Shown here one piece after another: positions 32,927 to 43,750 of a DNA stretch of 64,000 nucleotides (its first letter is position 1; each line of letters begins with the position of its first letter). The stretch comes from Cliona cf. orientalis. Lineage: Eukaryota > Porifera > Demospongiae > Clionaida > Clionaidae. The stretch lies in the NCBI GenBank assembly GCA_963930775.1, contig OZ005703.1:3224001-3288000 (forward strand). The letters run 5' to 3'. Made by a program: the position numbers and the translations under genes. Below the pieces are notes generated by a model. That model saw only the letters and a program-made list of their open reading frames with translations, did no database searches and was not told the DNA's origin.

Positions 32927-33783
32927 TACCCCGCGCGCATGCGCAAGGGGTAAAATAATCGGTCGTGTCGTCGTCGTCGTTGTTGTTGTCGTCGTTGTTG
33001 TCGTTAGCAGAAAAATCGCCATATCTCGAGGTCTAGGCACCTGAGCGACTAGTAAGTACAATGAATCAGTCGCATTTGGCGAAAAACGGGCTTCAGTGTG
33101 CTTAGAATCGAGGGATATGGTCCATGAGCGCCACAAATGGTGCCTTTTGTTAGCCTTCGTAACCACGCCTATCGACAGTGCCCACTCAATGTATTGTGCA
33201 TGCAGGCCTTGTGCTTTCTGCTCATGCGCATAACATTGAATATCATGGACTGGTAAAGGTCGTCAATAATGCTAGTGGCACACGTATGGCTGGTAGCTAT
33301 TCGCAGACTGGAATGCAAAGCCCCATCGAATCAGAATGTAAGATACCAATATCTACCTAGTCTAGATCTGGTGCAGAGAGAGTTAGTGGTGTTTTGGCTG
33401 ATATCACCAAGAGCCCTATATTATACACCCAAGGGTTTATGGGGTCTATAAGCTCTTGATACAACCAATCAGCAACAAAAGCAGATCTATAGATTGCACA
33501 ATGTGCGCGCGGGGTATGTGCTCTATAGAGCTCTAGTTAAGCATGTGGGCGTGTTCCAGGCAGTGTGCGTGCGCGTGTACGTTAATGCAGGTTTTATTGC
33601 TTCCGATTGGGTGTGGCTTCACGAGCTAATGCTTGGATATGGGGGCGCAGGACCGGGCTGCGGCGATAGGTGGGCGTGTCCCGGATGCGGTTTACCCTTT
33701 GAACCCCGCCCAGGTGGCTTTGGGGGCGTGGCAGGAGGTCAAAGGTGAGGCCATGTCAGTTAATGAGGTACTGTACGCCGGTG
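32927..33783. repeat. Composite repeat: copies of 648-898, 9525-10212 and inverse of 1-245
   Basis: Three repeat units lie head to tail: 32927-33202 matches 648-898 directly; 33198-33539 matches 9525-10212 without the foldback insertion; and 33540-33780 is the reverse complement of 1-245. It starts with gtcgtcgtcgtcgttgttg triplet repeats at about 32964-33005. No coding region. Confidence 0.78.
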
Positions 33784-34018
33784 TGATCGAGGGGACCGTA
33801 CGGCGGGACAGAAGCTGACGATGGTTTGAAGCGGATGTGATTGCGATGACGTGTTGTTACCCCGCCCATGCAGGAAATGAGGTGAGCTCTTGTGTGGGCG
33901 GTGTGGCAGAACGGCCTTGAAGTGCTTGTGTGTGTTTTGGCCTTGAGGAAGCTGTGTTTTAATTGGGATGGACTGTGGGCTTCCGGTGGACATCCGGTGG
34001 CCAGTCGGCACTTAAGCG

Positions 34019-34084
34019 CTAGTCTCGTGCCCAGCCCCCTTCATGCACTCGCGCGTGCACGAAGGGGGCTGGGCACGAGACTAG
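34019..34084. repeat. Near-perfect 66-bp palindrome
   Basis: Arms of 24 bp starting CTAGTCTCGTGCCCAGCCCC are perfectly inverted around an 18-bp GC-rich loop. This is the cleanest member of the CTAGTCTCG hairpin family in the window. As RNA or single-stranded DNA it would form a very stable hairpin. Confidence 0.85.
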
Positions 34085-34099
34085 TTAAGTACATATTTT

Positions 34100-35945
34100 T
34101 ATTATTATTAATTATTAATTTTAATGACAGTAGAGGCCAGGAGGCCCAATAGTCAGCATAGTACAAGCATTATAAAAAGAGATAATGGCAGTTAATGAGA
34201 GTTAGTGAGAGTGTGCTCTTTTCTCAAAAGCTACTGAAATGAATTTCCTGAGCAAGTAGATTAAGTGTTTGTCGTTACTACGTGACATAAATCTCCATTT
34301 ATCAATATCTGTGAGGTAGGGGAAGCTTTTGTTTATTTGTTTACTGTAATCAAAGAATTCTTGCCTTTCCTGCGTGTATAGACTGCAACTGAACAAAAAA
34401 TGGACTTCATCTTCGATTGCTTGCTCTTCTGAACAAAACCAACAGGTTCTTTCCTGGACAGGTAGAGGAGCTGGAAGATTATATCGGCCGGTCTCTATCC
34501 GCAGTGCGTGTGCGCTAATTCTTAGTCTGGTATGTGGGACTCTCAAGTACGGGGGGAGGGTCAGGTACATTTCCCGATGGAACTCGTTTTTGATCAGCCT
34601 ATACGACCGAAGTTTCCCAGTTGAGTCCCTGAGCTCTCCTTGCCAGCACTGTATGTACTGATCAATGAGGCGTTGCTCTAATTGCGCTGTGAATTCTGTT
34701 GGGACCACACCAGAGGGACGGTTCCATACTTGTGAGAACCCAGAATTGTTGAGGGTATTTTGGATGAAGCTTACCCATTCATGGGACTCGGCTTTTGCAA
34801 GTGCATAAGCATCTTTCACCAACTCAGGAGCATCCCAGTCTGTGGTTACTCTGAGCCAATACTTAATCATTGAAATTTTTTGCTTGATCATTAAAGGGGT
34901 TCTTCCTACTTCACCATAGCATGCTAAATTGGTAGCTGATCTGGGAACTCCCAGGGCAAACTTACAGAAGCGTTTGTGCAAAATTTCGAGCTCTTCAGCA
35001 GGGTAACAGCCCCACACTACGTTACCATATTCCAGAACAGGTCTCACTAGTGCATCAAATAAGTAACAGAGCAATGATGGCTCTGGGAACGCTAGTTTCG
35101 ATATTGCTCGGAAGAGTGAGAAGAGAGCTTTACTTGCTTGATTAGCTAGTGTGGAAATCGCTGGCTTGAAGGAACCATTACTGGAGAGGACGATTCCGAG
35201 ATACTTATAGCTGGTGGCATATTCAAGCTTCATACCATCCAGAGTGAGTGGGACTTGGTGGACATGTTGCTTTCTATTGAAAATCACAACTTTAGTTTTG
35301 TCTACATTGATATTCAATTTCCATGATTTGCAGAATTCGGTCAGCCTGTCAATCGACTCTTGAAGACCCTTGTTGGAGTCAGCAAGTAGAACTACGTCGT
35401 CTGCGAATAACAAGAGCTGCACTTTACGGTTAGCAAGAGTTATATTTCCTGCCACATTCGATGAGAGGTGGGATTCTAAGTCATTGATAAACAAGCTAAA
35501 TAAAAGAGGACTAAGGTTACAACCTTGTCTTACACCCTTTAAACACGGGAAAGAGGAGGAGGTGTTGTTGTTTATGGTGACTCTTGAAGTGGCATTTGCA
35601 TACATTGATTTCAGTAGCTATATTTAGAATTTTAGTGCTCACGCCCATGGAGGCAAGTTTTTCCCACAGCAATTTGTGATTTACTGAGTCGAAAGCCTTG
35701 GCAAAGTCGATAAAGCATGTGAATAACGGCTTTTTTCTCTTCTTGAAGGATTGGATTGCTGTTGCAATGACAAAAACTGCATCTGTTGTCTGCCTTCCTT
35801 GTCTAAATCCAAATTGTGATTCACAAAGTTTGCCATTAGCTTCGGCCCAGTCTAGTAGCCTGTTCCTGAGAATTGTAGTGAATACTTTTCCCATTACTGG
35901 AAGCAGTGTAATTCCCCTGTAATTGCTAGGGCATTTCCTGTCACC
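34100..35945 (-). mobile_element. Second non-LTR retrotransposon, 5'-truncated and frameshifted
   Basis: Minus-strand element with the end of an ORF2, truncated at its 5' end near 35945 where unrelated repeat sequence begins. Its reverse transcriptase differs clearly from the one at 2.9-4.7 kb, so the two come from separate families. The AT-rich 3' tail runs to about 34100. Confidence 0.8.
34202..35894 (-). pseudogene. Reverse transcriptase and C-terminal zinc knuckle, one frameshift
   Basis: The upstream frame (35894-35517) has FGFRQGRQT and CFIDFAKAFDSVNH. The downstream frame (35605-34202) has GVRQGCNLSPLLFSLFIND, the catalytic LLFADDVVLLAD and YKYLGIVLS, and a C-terminal CWFC ... HFLFSC knuckle common in several non-LTR ORF2 proteins. 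The two frames meet near 35610-35620 through what looks like a one-base indel. Also missing are the endonuclease and the start of the RT. Inactive copy. Confidence 0.85.
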
Positions 35946-36427
35946 TAGCGCATTAAGCGCATAGTTTTGTGCGAGCCTTACCGCTCTTTGTTAGGCGCAT
36001 AATTATGCCCAGCAAGCCACCTAAACGCGTAACGACAAGCGATCGGTTACATGAGCCCAGAAAGAAGAAAACGTCGAGAATTACGCTCTCTGGTTGCTTC
36101 TTGGCCACCGTTGTAGGCCTTTCTACCCTCGACACGTCCTTTACGCACGCCCCACCTACCGCACTTTTAATTAAGCGCATGCTTCCTGTTAAGCGCATAT
36201 TTTCTTGCTGCCACGTGTTATAAGGGCATGCGCTTATCAACCAGATGTGCATAGCCTTGGGAAACATAAAAAGGATACTGTAACAGCAACACAATTGGTA
36301 AGGATTCACAATAACAATGTATGTATAGACGCAACTCAGATCAATTTTCCGTAAACTAACTAAAATATGCCGCATGTTCCATGTCGCTATCAGGGAGGTG
36401 TATTTGCACATGTCATTGAGTTTATAA
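35946..36427. repeat. Repeat with AAGCGCATA motifs; no gene
   Basis: Several copies of ttaagcgcat and inverse tatgcgctta-type motifs lie at about 35950-35965, 36172-36200 and 36226-36236, suggesting an old TIR element. The open frames of 84 and 162 codons have no recognised domain. Confidence 0.45.
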
Positions 36428-36957
36428 TTAGCGATTTCCAACCTCCAAATTTCACTGATTTTTCCGCGGATTATCTTTAGTGGAATATCAATGTTCGAGT
36501 ATCAGAAGGTAGCTCTCCTCCACAAGCTTTATCCAACGGTGTTTGTAACGTGTCCGTAGATAAATGCGTTACGTAGACACGCCCACCAAAACGTTCCTCA
36601 TAGAAACTTAATTAATACAAACAAAAACGAAGCTAGCAGCGGTTCCGCGAAACCGATTTGCGCGGTTAAGGAGTCAGTAGATAGTTCATTCAGTGAACTA
36701 TCCAGCGCATTTTTTCCGCGAGTGTAGCTGAGATATTTTCGATTTACGTGAGGCCCTTTTTTTTTTCTTTATGATAATTTATGCATAAGTATATGCAAGA
36801 GACACATAAAATAGTGCAGAAAAAGCACTAGTGCAAAGTATGTATCCATGAGAGTGACATAAAAATTATAATACGTAGTACTATTGTTATGACGTGAATG
36901 ACATTAAATTTAATAATAGCTAAGATTTAATGCCCTTGGAGGTTGGACATCGCTATT
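36428..36957. mobile_element. TIR element, 530 bp
   Basis: The ends TTAGCGATTTCCAACCTCCAA and inverse ttggaggttggacatcgcta form imperfect inverted repeats of about 21 bp. Internal gatagttcattcagtgaact is a small palindrome. No transposase. Confidence 0.65.
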
Positions 36958-37029
36958 ATAATATTATGCACCCTGAGGTTTGAGGTTTAGCATTGTGCAT
37001 ACCTCTACTAGCTGCCACTGGAACCTGCA

Positions 37030-37382
37030 TAGTAGTACCAAGAGTATATAAAAGGAGGGAGAGAGAGTATCCTACTTCCTATTGCTGTGTGCAAATACCC
37101 TTTGCCAAGTACAGAGGTCAAGTTACACTATCTTACACACAAACTCACCACAAACGTCTGGCATATAACCGCGCGCTTGTACTTGCACACATGATAGTGG
37201 TCTAGTGAGCAATGATAAGCACTAAAATACTGTGGGTGGTCATGCACCTGTACTGTTTTGTGGTAACCTTTGTGTAGTGCTAACCATATTGACCTCTGTA
37301 CTTGGCAAAGGGTGTTTGCACACAGCAATAGGAAGTAGGACACTCTCTCTCCCTCCTCTTATATACTCTTGGTAGTACCATA
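37030..37382. mobile_element. Foldback MITE, 353 bp, arms about 91 bp
   Basis: Left arm 37030-37120 and right arm 37292-37382 are inverted copies, sharing tagtagtaccaagagtata, a gggagagaga run and tgccaagtacagaggtca. The right end abuts a fragment of the tatagcgggaa-type element. Confidence 0.82.
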
Positions 37383-37890
37383 TAGCGGGAATTTTCGAGG
37401 GTACGTGAAAAATACGGTTTAGCCTCCAGATTTAATTTCGTGGGTCTAAATTCTGGAGAGGGGGAGGGGGTCCCCTTATTCAATGAAGGGAAATGGGGAT
37501 CCGGGGTCCCCAAAATTTTATGACACCGGCGCCGGCCGTACGTAATCTAGTATTGCGCAGGCGCAGTACGTACGTAGTACACGCGCGATTTATGCGGCCG
37601 GCACTGGAATCTAGATCTGGATTATCTAGAACGCGTGCGCATGCGTAATAAAACTACTTTTCTTCGCCGGCAGAAAGGTCCCTTGTGTGCTATCCTTGAT
37701 GGTTATTCGTAATATACCCTGCCATCGTGGAGGAAAACGAACCCTGACGATCTTTACCATATGTGACGACCATTACCACATCGACTCCATGAAGGCGTGG
37801 TTTTTACTCAACGATCACGGCAGCGCTCTCTATCTGTACATCCCAATGATTTAAAGAAAAAAAGGCAGAATACGAAGAAACTAGAGCTCT
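37383..37890. other. Non-coding stretch with repeat debris
   Basis: Begins with a partial TATAGCGGGAATTTTCGAGG end and contains repeated gacgatctttaccat/gacgaccattacc motifs. No gene seen. Confidence 0.4.
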
Positions 37891-38061
37891 ATAGACGTAT
37901 AGCGGGAAATTTTCGAGGGAGAAAACTTTCGCGGAAAGCTAAAACTGCTCGCATAATGGGTGTGGCATGCCTAGAATTTCGTGTAGAAAACTTTCGCGGA
38001 TGGCAGAAAAATCACGAAATTCGTGAAGGTTTTCTCCCTCGAAAGTTTCCGCTATACGGTA
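37891..38061. mobile_element. TACCGTATAGCGG TIR element, about 171 bp
   Basis: The left end cgtatagcgggaaattttcg is inverted at the right as cgaaagtttccgctatacgg. Inner gaaaactttcgcgga motifs are also paired. It belongs to the group ending TACCGTA. Confidence 0.75.
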
Positions 38062-38115
38062 TCCCGCGCGCTGCAGCGTCGATGTGAGAGCCATACCATG
38101 CCACGGTACCAAGAC

Positions 38116-39176
38116 AGTCAGACCGCTCCCACCGCAGCGTTTAGTTCTTTCGGGATAAACACGCGAAGGGAGACTGCCTATACCGTTTTGGATCCCGATT
38201 ATGCAAAATGTACGTGACGTCACGCGTTGGGATCCGCCCATACGATGTCAAGAGCCAGCCAGTTAACGCTCTTTTTTGCTGTTAAGCAAGCTAAAAACCT
38301 TCTCTACGATCGAATTAGCCTTCGAGTACTAAATTCACAGAGAAAACTCGATCTGGTGGTAGTCTCGAATCCAGACCCCTCCCTTTCCCGCATCGCTGGA
38401 TGTATTGCATCACCAGCACACGGAAGGAAGGGTCTGGCAACTCTTGCACGGTTTTCGTATTCTCTAGAGGAATTTGCATAGAGCCAATGGGGTGCGAGGT
38501 GTCATGTGACTTTCGAATTATGGACCGCAGGAACGCGCGATCGCGGTTGACTTGGCATGCACTGATATGGCAATACTGTAAGTGAAAAATCATGGCCGAT
38601 TTTATGGACGCTGTAGACTACTAAAGAACACGGCGAAGGAGATGGGCTACACAGCGCTCCGTGATAAGCCCAAGAAAGAAGCTGCTTTTCTAGGAAAAGA
38701 CGTCTTTGTATCTGTGTTCAGTGATAGTCCTGACTCGACGAGGAGCTGTGTTAGTCATTTATGCTTGCTCGAGTCTTCAGGTGCCGAGCAATAGCATAGC
38801 GAGCACCATTTCGTGGCTATGACGTTGATATGTGAGTCGCGCGAATTTTAATAACGCCAAAGAAAAATTATAATGAAATTCCAATCATGTGACTATAGCT
38901 TTGCATACCAAACACACACGAAAACCATGCAAGAGTTGCCAGACCCTTCCTTCCGCGTGCTGGTGATGCAATACATCCAGCGCTGCGGGAAAGGAGGGGT
39001 CTGGATTCGAGACTAATCTGGTGGTTCAAGATTTCAAACGTGTGACGTCACTCGCGTTCTGCAATCTGACTGGCCCGCCAAGATTGCGGATCCAAAACGG
39101 TATAGGCAGTCTCCCAGACCCTCCCTCCGCGTGTTTATCCTGAAAGAACTAAACGCTGCGGTGGGAGCGATCTGGT
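38116..39176. mobile_element. Nested inverted-repeat element, about 1.06 kb, with RecQ-like fragment
   Basis: Outer arms are 38116-38195 and 39088-39176 (ccgcagcgtttagttctttc and inverse). Inner arms are 38361-38460 and 38919-39014 (tctcgaatccagacccctcc and inverse). The centre holds a fragment of a RecQ-like frame (38582-38794). The concentric structure suggests an element inserted in the arms of another, or a compound foldback element. Confidence 0.75.
38582..38794 (+). pseudogene. RecQ-like helicase N-terminal fragment, second copy
   Basis: The plus frame reads AKEMGYTALRDKPKKEAAFLG then KDVFVSVFSD, resembling the segment just before motif I of RecQ-like helicases (LGY.xLRxxQxxA..xFLxGKDVFV.LPTG). 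The Walker A itself is absent, replaced by unrelated sequence, and no helicase motif follows. Together with 26927-27139 it is a second remnant of this gene type enclosed by inverted repeats. Confidence 0.45.
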
Positions 39177-39549
39177 TTCGATACTAGTACATAAGACGAC
39201 CTTTACCTTCAAATTGTGCCAGAAACAACATGGTGGGGTGTGTTGATAGGCGTGGCCAACAAAATGAAGACCCTCTTGGGTGTGGCTTGCGAGACAAATA
39301 CCCCGGTATCAATTTTATGTGGATTTCAACGAGGATGCTTAGATTTCGGGATCTGATAATTATCGTGGTGACGACGGACAGACAAAACCGATTTCAAGAC
39401 AGATTCTGGTGATCTGGCCGACCGTCACGCAAGTGACCATTCTGAGCGACCATTACCATATTGCGGCAAGCCGCAGATGTCAGATGAGGCAGCAAAAACT
39501 TAATTTGCGTAAGCTATTCTACATACCAATCCATCTGTTATGGTCTAGC
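39177..39549. other. Non-coding stretch, no gene seen
   Basis: Repeat-like GC-balanced sequence. Nothing recognised. Confidence 0.4.
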
Positions 39550-39906
39550 TACTATGCACCTGTCAACGTATGCCCCAGTATCCCCCTCCCGCTCCAAGTA
39601 GGGGCTGCATACTAGGGGATTTGACAATGATCAATTCAATTGCCCCAGGGCAACATTTGCAATCAAATTCCCTATTCAGTACCTAGTATGTCCATAGGGG
39701 ATTTGATTGCTTTCATGCTGCTTCTGTTGTGATGTGGCAATCGTAGTCGCGCGAACCACACCCCCTAATTTACAAATAATTTATGTCAATGTATACAAAA
39801 ATATCAAATTCCCCTAGGTCCAGCTTCTCCTGTAAGAACTCCTTGGTACCCCTTGGTTTTGCGTGGGAGGGGGATAGTGGGGCATCCATTGATAGGTGCA
39901 TTAGTG
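39550..39906. mobile_element. TIR element related to 23462-23823, about 357 bp
   Basis: The left end ctatgcacctgtcaacgtat followed by gccccagtatccccctccc is inverted at the right end (gggagggggatagtggggca ... gataggtgcatta). The ends match the family at 23.5 kb; the interior differs. Confidence 0.75.
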
Positions 39907-41090
39907 GTAGCGGCTTCTGAGAAGCCTACCCAGATGGTAGATTATATTATAGTGATTCCCTCATAACCGTACTTATTAATTGGTATATTATTGCCTGGTT
40001 ATATGTGTGGCTATCTTGGTATCTAGTACCCCCTATAATTCAATATTACACCCACGTACAGAGCACTGGCGTATGAACCGGGGGGGGGGGGGGGGGGGGG
40101 GGCTGGGGGGAGCCCCCCTCCTTCCCCAGCCTACCTAGTAATGTACTACCTCAGAAACATACTTGAATAGGAGTTACATAATTCCATGTGTTAGGACATT
40201 GTAATAATATGCAGGTAGCCTCGATTCTGTACATAAGTTTCTGTAACATGGCTATCTCAAGTGAATGAGCAGGCTTTTATTTGGAGTGTCACAGTTGAAC
40301 ATCAGCCCAATAAATGGTATAAATAAGTCTCTGAATTCATAATAGCTATTTGTCAACCAATGTGCCCACAACGTACCATTCTAAAAAGATGTGAAAATCC
40401 AATTTTTCCTAGGGTAGCAACCTGTACTGTATCATAGCTGATGTGTACCAACTCAGGGGTAGTCACCGAGATATACCCTTTACTTCCATCTGTGACAGCG
40501 ATTTAAAAAAATTATCTGGAGATTTCTATTGCAAAGCTATACTATAGAATCTTACTGCATGTTTATACAAGGTTTGTGTGATCATGCACATCAGGGCCAT
40601 AGACTCACTAAACTATTAAATTTTTGTTCTCAGTGGCGTTACATTTATTTTTAACCGTTGAGCTGCATGCCCAAACAGTATAACTTAAAGGAATAAAAAG
40701 GTGTCCATTTCTCTTCCTAGAGGAACACACTGGTGCATAGCCTTCTAGATATTTTGCTCGATTATTGGCGGTGTTTCCTGCTGAGACTAGGAAGGTCCTT
40801 GTCAGAAGATTGGCTGCTACAGACTATCAGGGTTATATCTCTAGTGCTATTGATGCTAGCGCTTCAGCTAGGTATCTATGAGTTATCAGTTGGCTTCCTT
40901 GTTTGAAATTGACTTTACCACGACTTAGATCATAGCTGTAACAAATACTGCAATTTGATTGGCTACTGACAGGTATCTATATCTCATAGTCACCTACAAG
41001 CTTCTCATAGTCAACTACAAGATTTTCATAGTCACCTACAAGTTTTGCCCTCTGGCTCTAGCAATACAAAGCTATATGATCTAAACTTCT
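39907..41090. other. Non-coding stretch with poly-G tract and short tandem repeats
   Basis: Holds a poly-G run of about 22 at 40081-40102 and three 21-bp direct repeats at 40982-41044 (tcatagtcacctacaag). A motif at 40690-40728 (ggaataaaaaggtgtcc ... cctagaggaa) is shared with 47912-47947, upstream of the beta-propeller gene. No gene called. Confidence 0.45.
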
Positions 41091-41224
41091 TAGACACTGT
41101 TTAGTCGGTTTCTATGTGATTTAGAAGACCTCAGGGCTCTCATAGAACCCTCGCTTTGCTCAGGATTCTATATAGATTCCTTCAGTCTTCTAAATCACAT
41201 AGAAACCTCCTAAACAGTGTCTAA
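41091..41224. mobile_element. Foldback MITE, about 134 bp
   Basis: The left arm tagacactgtttagtcgg ... tgtgatttagaagac is inverted in the right arm ending aaacagtgtcta. A loosely related foldback with tagacactg ends is at 59897-60035. Confidence 0.75.
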
Positions 41225-42109
41225 CTAGCTATTTATGACACTTAATTAAGTATGAAGGTGAGGTTTAAATGCGCTGGTACACATCTGGGCTATATTAAGA
41301 GCATTCCTTGGAATTGGTGCAAATGGTTTGTAAAAATGGTTAGTATAGGCAAATGGACAATAGTGTCAGCTCTAGCAAGAGTCTGCGTCAATGTAAGCAG
41401 AGACTTATGGCACACCAAGGATGGTGCCTGGCTAGAGGTGGCTCCCCCCACTACTGTTGTCTCCTATGGATAAGTAGTCTATTAACAGATATTGTCACAG
41501 GGAGATGAGGCTATATGAGATGGTTACTCATGTGACCTTTATCTCACATCATTGTGCATGTAATCTCACAAATGCTATAGGGTGTATTTATAGCTACAGA
41601 ATAGTGCTTATGGTAGAAGAATGACACTTCCACTCTCATGCTAGCTATGTTTTAGAGCCAATATTGGCACATTTCAGATAACCAAAAACATGCCATGAAT
41701 GGCACAAGTGTCACCATGTGTGACTATTGTGCCACTTTCGGTAGAATTGGTAATCAGTTACCCTATAGGGAAGTGTGTGACTACTGTGCCATTTTTGGTT
41801 GAATTGGTAATCGGTTACTCATGCAGGGCCCAGTGGCCTGGAGCTCTGGTATCATAGTACATGTCAGCTTTTTCTGAGGTGTATACATGCATAATATGTG
41901 GTATATGCAACATACCCGGAGTATAATATGCACACAACTACATTTAATGTGTAACTACAAACAGGCAGACAAGGGTAATTCCTAAAGTGATTTCCCAATT
42001 GTGTAAACACATGACTATCAATTTTCAGTATCCATTTTCTACCAGGTACATAATACATCCATTTTAGTTACAAAAAGTCAAAATTAAGGCTACAGTTAGC
42101 GGAACTGCC
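41225..42109. promoter_or_regulatory. Upstream region of POT gene 1 with a 44-bp direct repeat
   Basis: Two direct copies of a 44-bp sequence (gtgtgactaYtgtgccaYtt ... gaattggtaatc) lie at 41718-41761 and 41775-41818, about 300 bp upstream of the ATG at 42110. They could be duplicated regulatory sites or a chance tandem duplication. No TATA box was identified. Confidence 0.3.
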
Positions 42110-43747
42110 ATGTCTGAGGAACTCACTGCCTCAACCACGGACTCTCTCAGGATAGCTTATATCAAGTCATGCTGTAAACCAACCTATAGAGTCAAATGGA
42201 TCAAGAATAAGGGAGCAATATTGATTATACTTTGGAATTATCTGGTGACAAATGTATTTCATCTTTTGAAGATGGGCTATGACCCACAGCTGAAGAATAT
42301 CTATGTTATTGGCATACTTACAATAGTATCGATATTAATTTTTTGCCCGATTGGAGGTTGGCTGGCAGATGCTCACATTGGAAGGTACAGGGCGGTTCGT
42401 TATAGCATGTGGATAATGTGGATCGCACTAGTGTTTGCAACATTCAGTGAATTAGTGGCTCAAGGAAATACTTGGTATGGTATGCATGACCATTTGCGGT
42501 ATGCAATACTCTACATTCTTGCTGTAGTAGCTGCCGTAGGGTTTGCAGGATTTCAGTCAAACAGTGTCCAGCTGGGAATCACTCAACTTTCTAATGCCTC
42601 AACAATAGAGATAACTTCCTTCATAACGTGGTATGTATTGACATTTTTTATTAGTGATGTTACAGTTCAGGTTGCAACAAACTGTTTTATTCCCGACACT
42701 TCTCATGATGAATACATTTACATCAAGACTTTTGCAGTGGCTCTGTTGCTTACAGTAGCCTTAATATTAGACTTGCTATTCCGTAGTTGTCTTATCAAGG
42801 AGCAACCAAAAGGAAAGCCTTTGAGTCTCATATTCAATGTTATCAAATTCAGTGTGAAACACAGGCGTAGTTTCAGAAATGAATTTGAAACACCATCAAA
42901 ACTAAATATTGCAAAGCACATATATGGTGGACCATTTAGCAGCCAAGAAGTTGAAGATGTTAAATCAATGTTACGAATTGTTATGCTAATTGCTATTGGT
43001 TCCATAGTCTGCGCTGCAATAACACCAGTTGAGTACGCTACAAAGAAGATTGAATTCAATCTATTGAAATGGTCTAGGTCAAATGGCCTAACCGGATGCT
43101 ACCAGAGGCTGAGTGTGCACTACAATGATTATTTCTTCACTATTGGCATAGTAGTCGTGTATAAATTTATCGTATACCCAATTTTTCATAAATGCTTGCC
43201 CACACTGAAAATTACAAGTCAGTTTCTTTTAGGGATAGCACTTTTTCTCCTTAGGATCCTAGCATTAATTGGTATAGAAACAGCTATATATCATACGAAA
43301 AAGAATGTATCAAAGTGCATCTTCACACACAGACTTGATTCAAGTGTAGGCATCAACTATTATAAGTGGCTACTACTTCCTGGTCTCACTGGTGGTCTCT
43401 CTACATTTCTTTTCATTCTCTCAGCAATTGAATTTATATGGGCACAGACACCATACTTCATGACTGGACTGATTTTTGGAATAACGTATGCCTTTCTCGC
43501 TCTCTATATTTTCATCCATCTAGCAATAGGTTCTCCCTTCTTGTTTATTGATCATGTACATTGGAACCGCTATCCACTAACATGTGGGATCTGGTACTTT
43601 GTCATGCAAGCAGTGATTGCACTGATAGCGTTGATAGTGGTGTTCATAGCTTTCAAGAAATACAAGGAAAGAACCAGGCACGATTCACAAGCACTCGGTT
43701 CAAGTCTCTATGAGGACAGACCTATAAATCAAGAGCCATTTTGTTGA
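42110..43747 (+). CDS. POT/SLC15-like membrane transporter 1
   Basis: Single-exon frame of 545 residues starting at an ATG in a gccATGtc context. It has about 12 predicted hydrophobic segments and the POT family signature GGWLADAHIGRYRAV (about residues 82-96), followed by the FQSNSVQLGITQL block that corresponds to the FGADQF-like segment of the family. Family members usually import di/tripeptides or related solutes with protons across the plasma or lysosomal membrane. The first membrane segment (KGAILIILWNYLVTN) lacks the usual ExxER proton-coupling motif, so substrate and mechanism are uncertain. It is related to the pseudogene at 46-47.6 kb and the gene at 55.2 kb, all on the plus strand. 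Confidence 0.82.
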   Translation: MSEELTASTTDSLRIAYIKSCCKPTYRVKWIKNKGAILIILWNYLVTNVFHLLKMGYDPQLKNIYVIGILTIVSILIFCPIGGWLADAHIGRYRAVRYSMWIMWIALVFATFSELVAQGNTWYGMHDHLRYAILYILAVVAAVGFAGFQSNSVQLGITQLSNASTIEITSFITWYVLTFFISDVTVQVATNCFIPDTSHDEYIYIKTFAVALLLTVALILDLLFRSCLIKEQPKGKPLSLIFNVIKFSVKHRRSFRNEFETPSKLNIAKHIYGGPFSSQEVEDVKSMLRIVMLIAIGSIVCAAITPVEYATKKIEFNLLKWSRSNGLTGCYQRLSVHYNDYFFTIGIVVVYKFIVYPIFHKCLPTLKITSQFLLGIALFLLRILALIGIETAIYHTKKNVSKCIFTHRLDSSVGINYYKWLLLPGLTGGLSTFLFILSAIEFIWAQTPYFMTGLIFGITYAFLALYIFIHLAIGSPFLFIDHVHWNRYPLTCGIWYFVMQAVIALIALIVVFIAFKKYKERTRHDSQALGSSLYEDRPINQEPFC

Positions 43748-43750
43748 ATA

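Larger units (their letters stand above)
29507..32927. repeat. Array of ACACTAAG-family elements, inverted relative to 1991-2782
   Basis: At least five partial or complete copies of the family at 1991-2782 lie here in the opposite orientation, recognised by gggagcacttgggg, acatgggcacgcagaatggg, ccccatatgtttgtatagg and the cgctacgtgagggg block. Two other elements are inserted in them (29583-30175 and 32194-32878). A G-run of about 15 lies near 31538. Minus frames of up to 162 codons are read-throughs of these repeats. Confidence 0.78.

Noticed and set aside
42718-43059. 113-codon minus frame opposite POT gene 1
   Set aside because: Antisense shadow of a conserved membrane protein frame.
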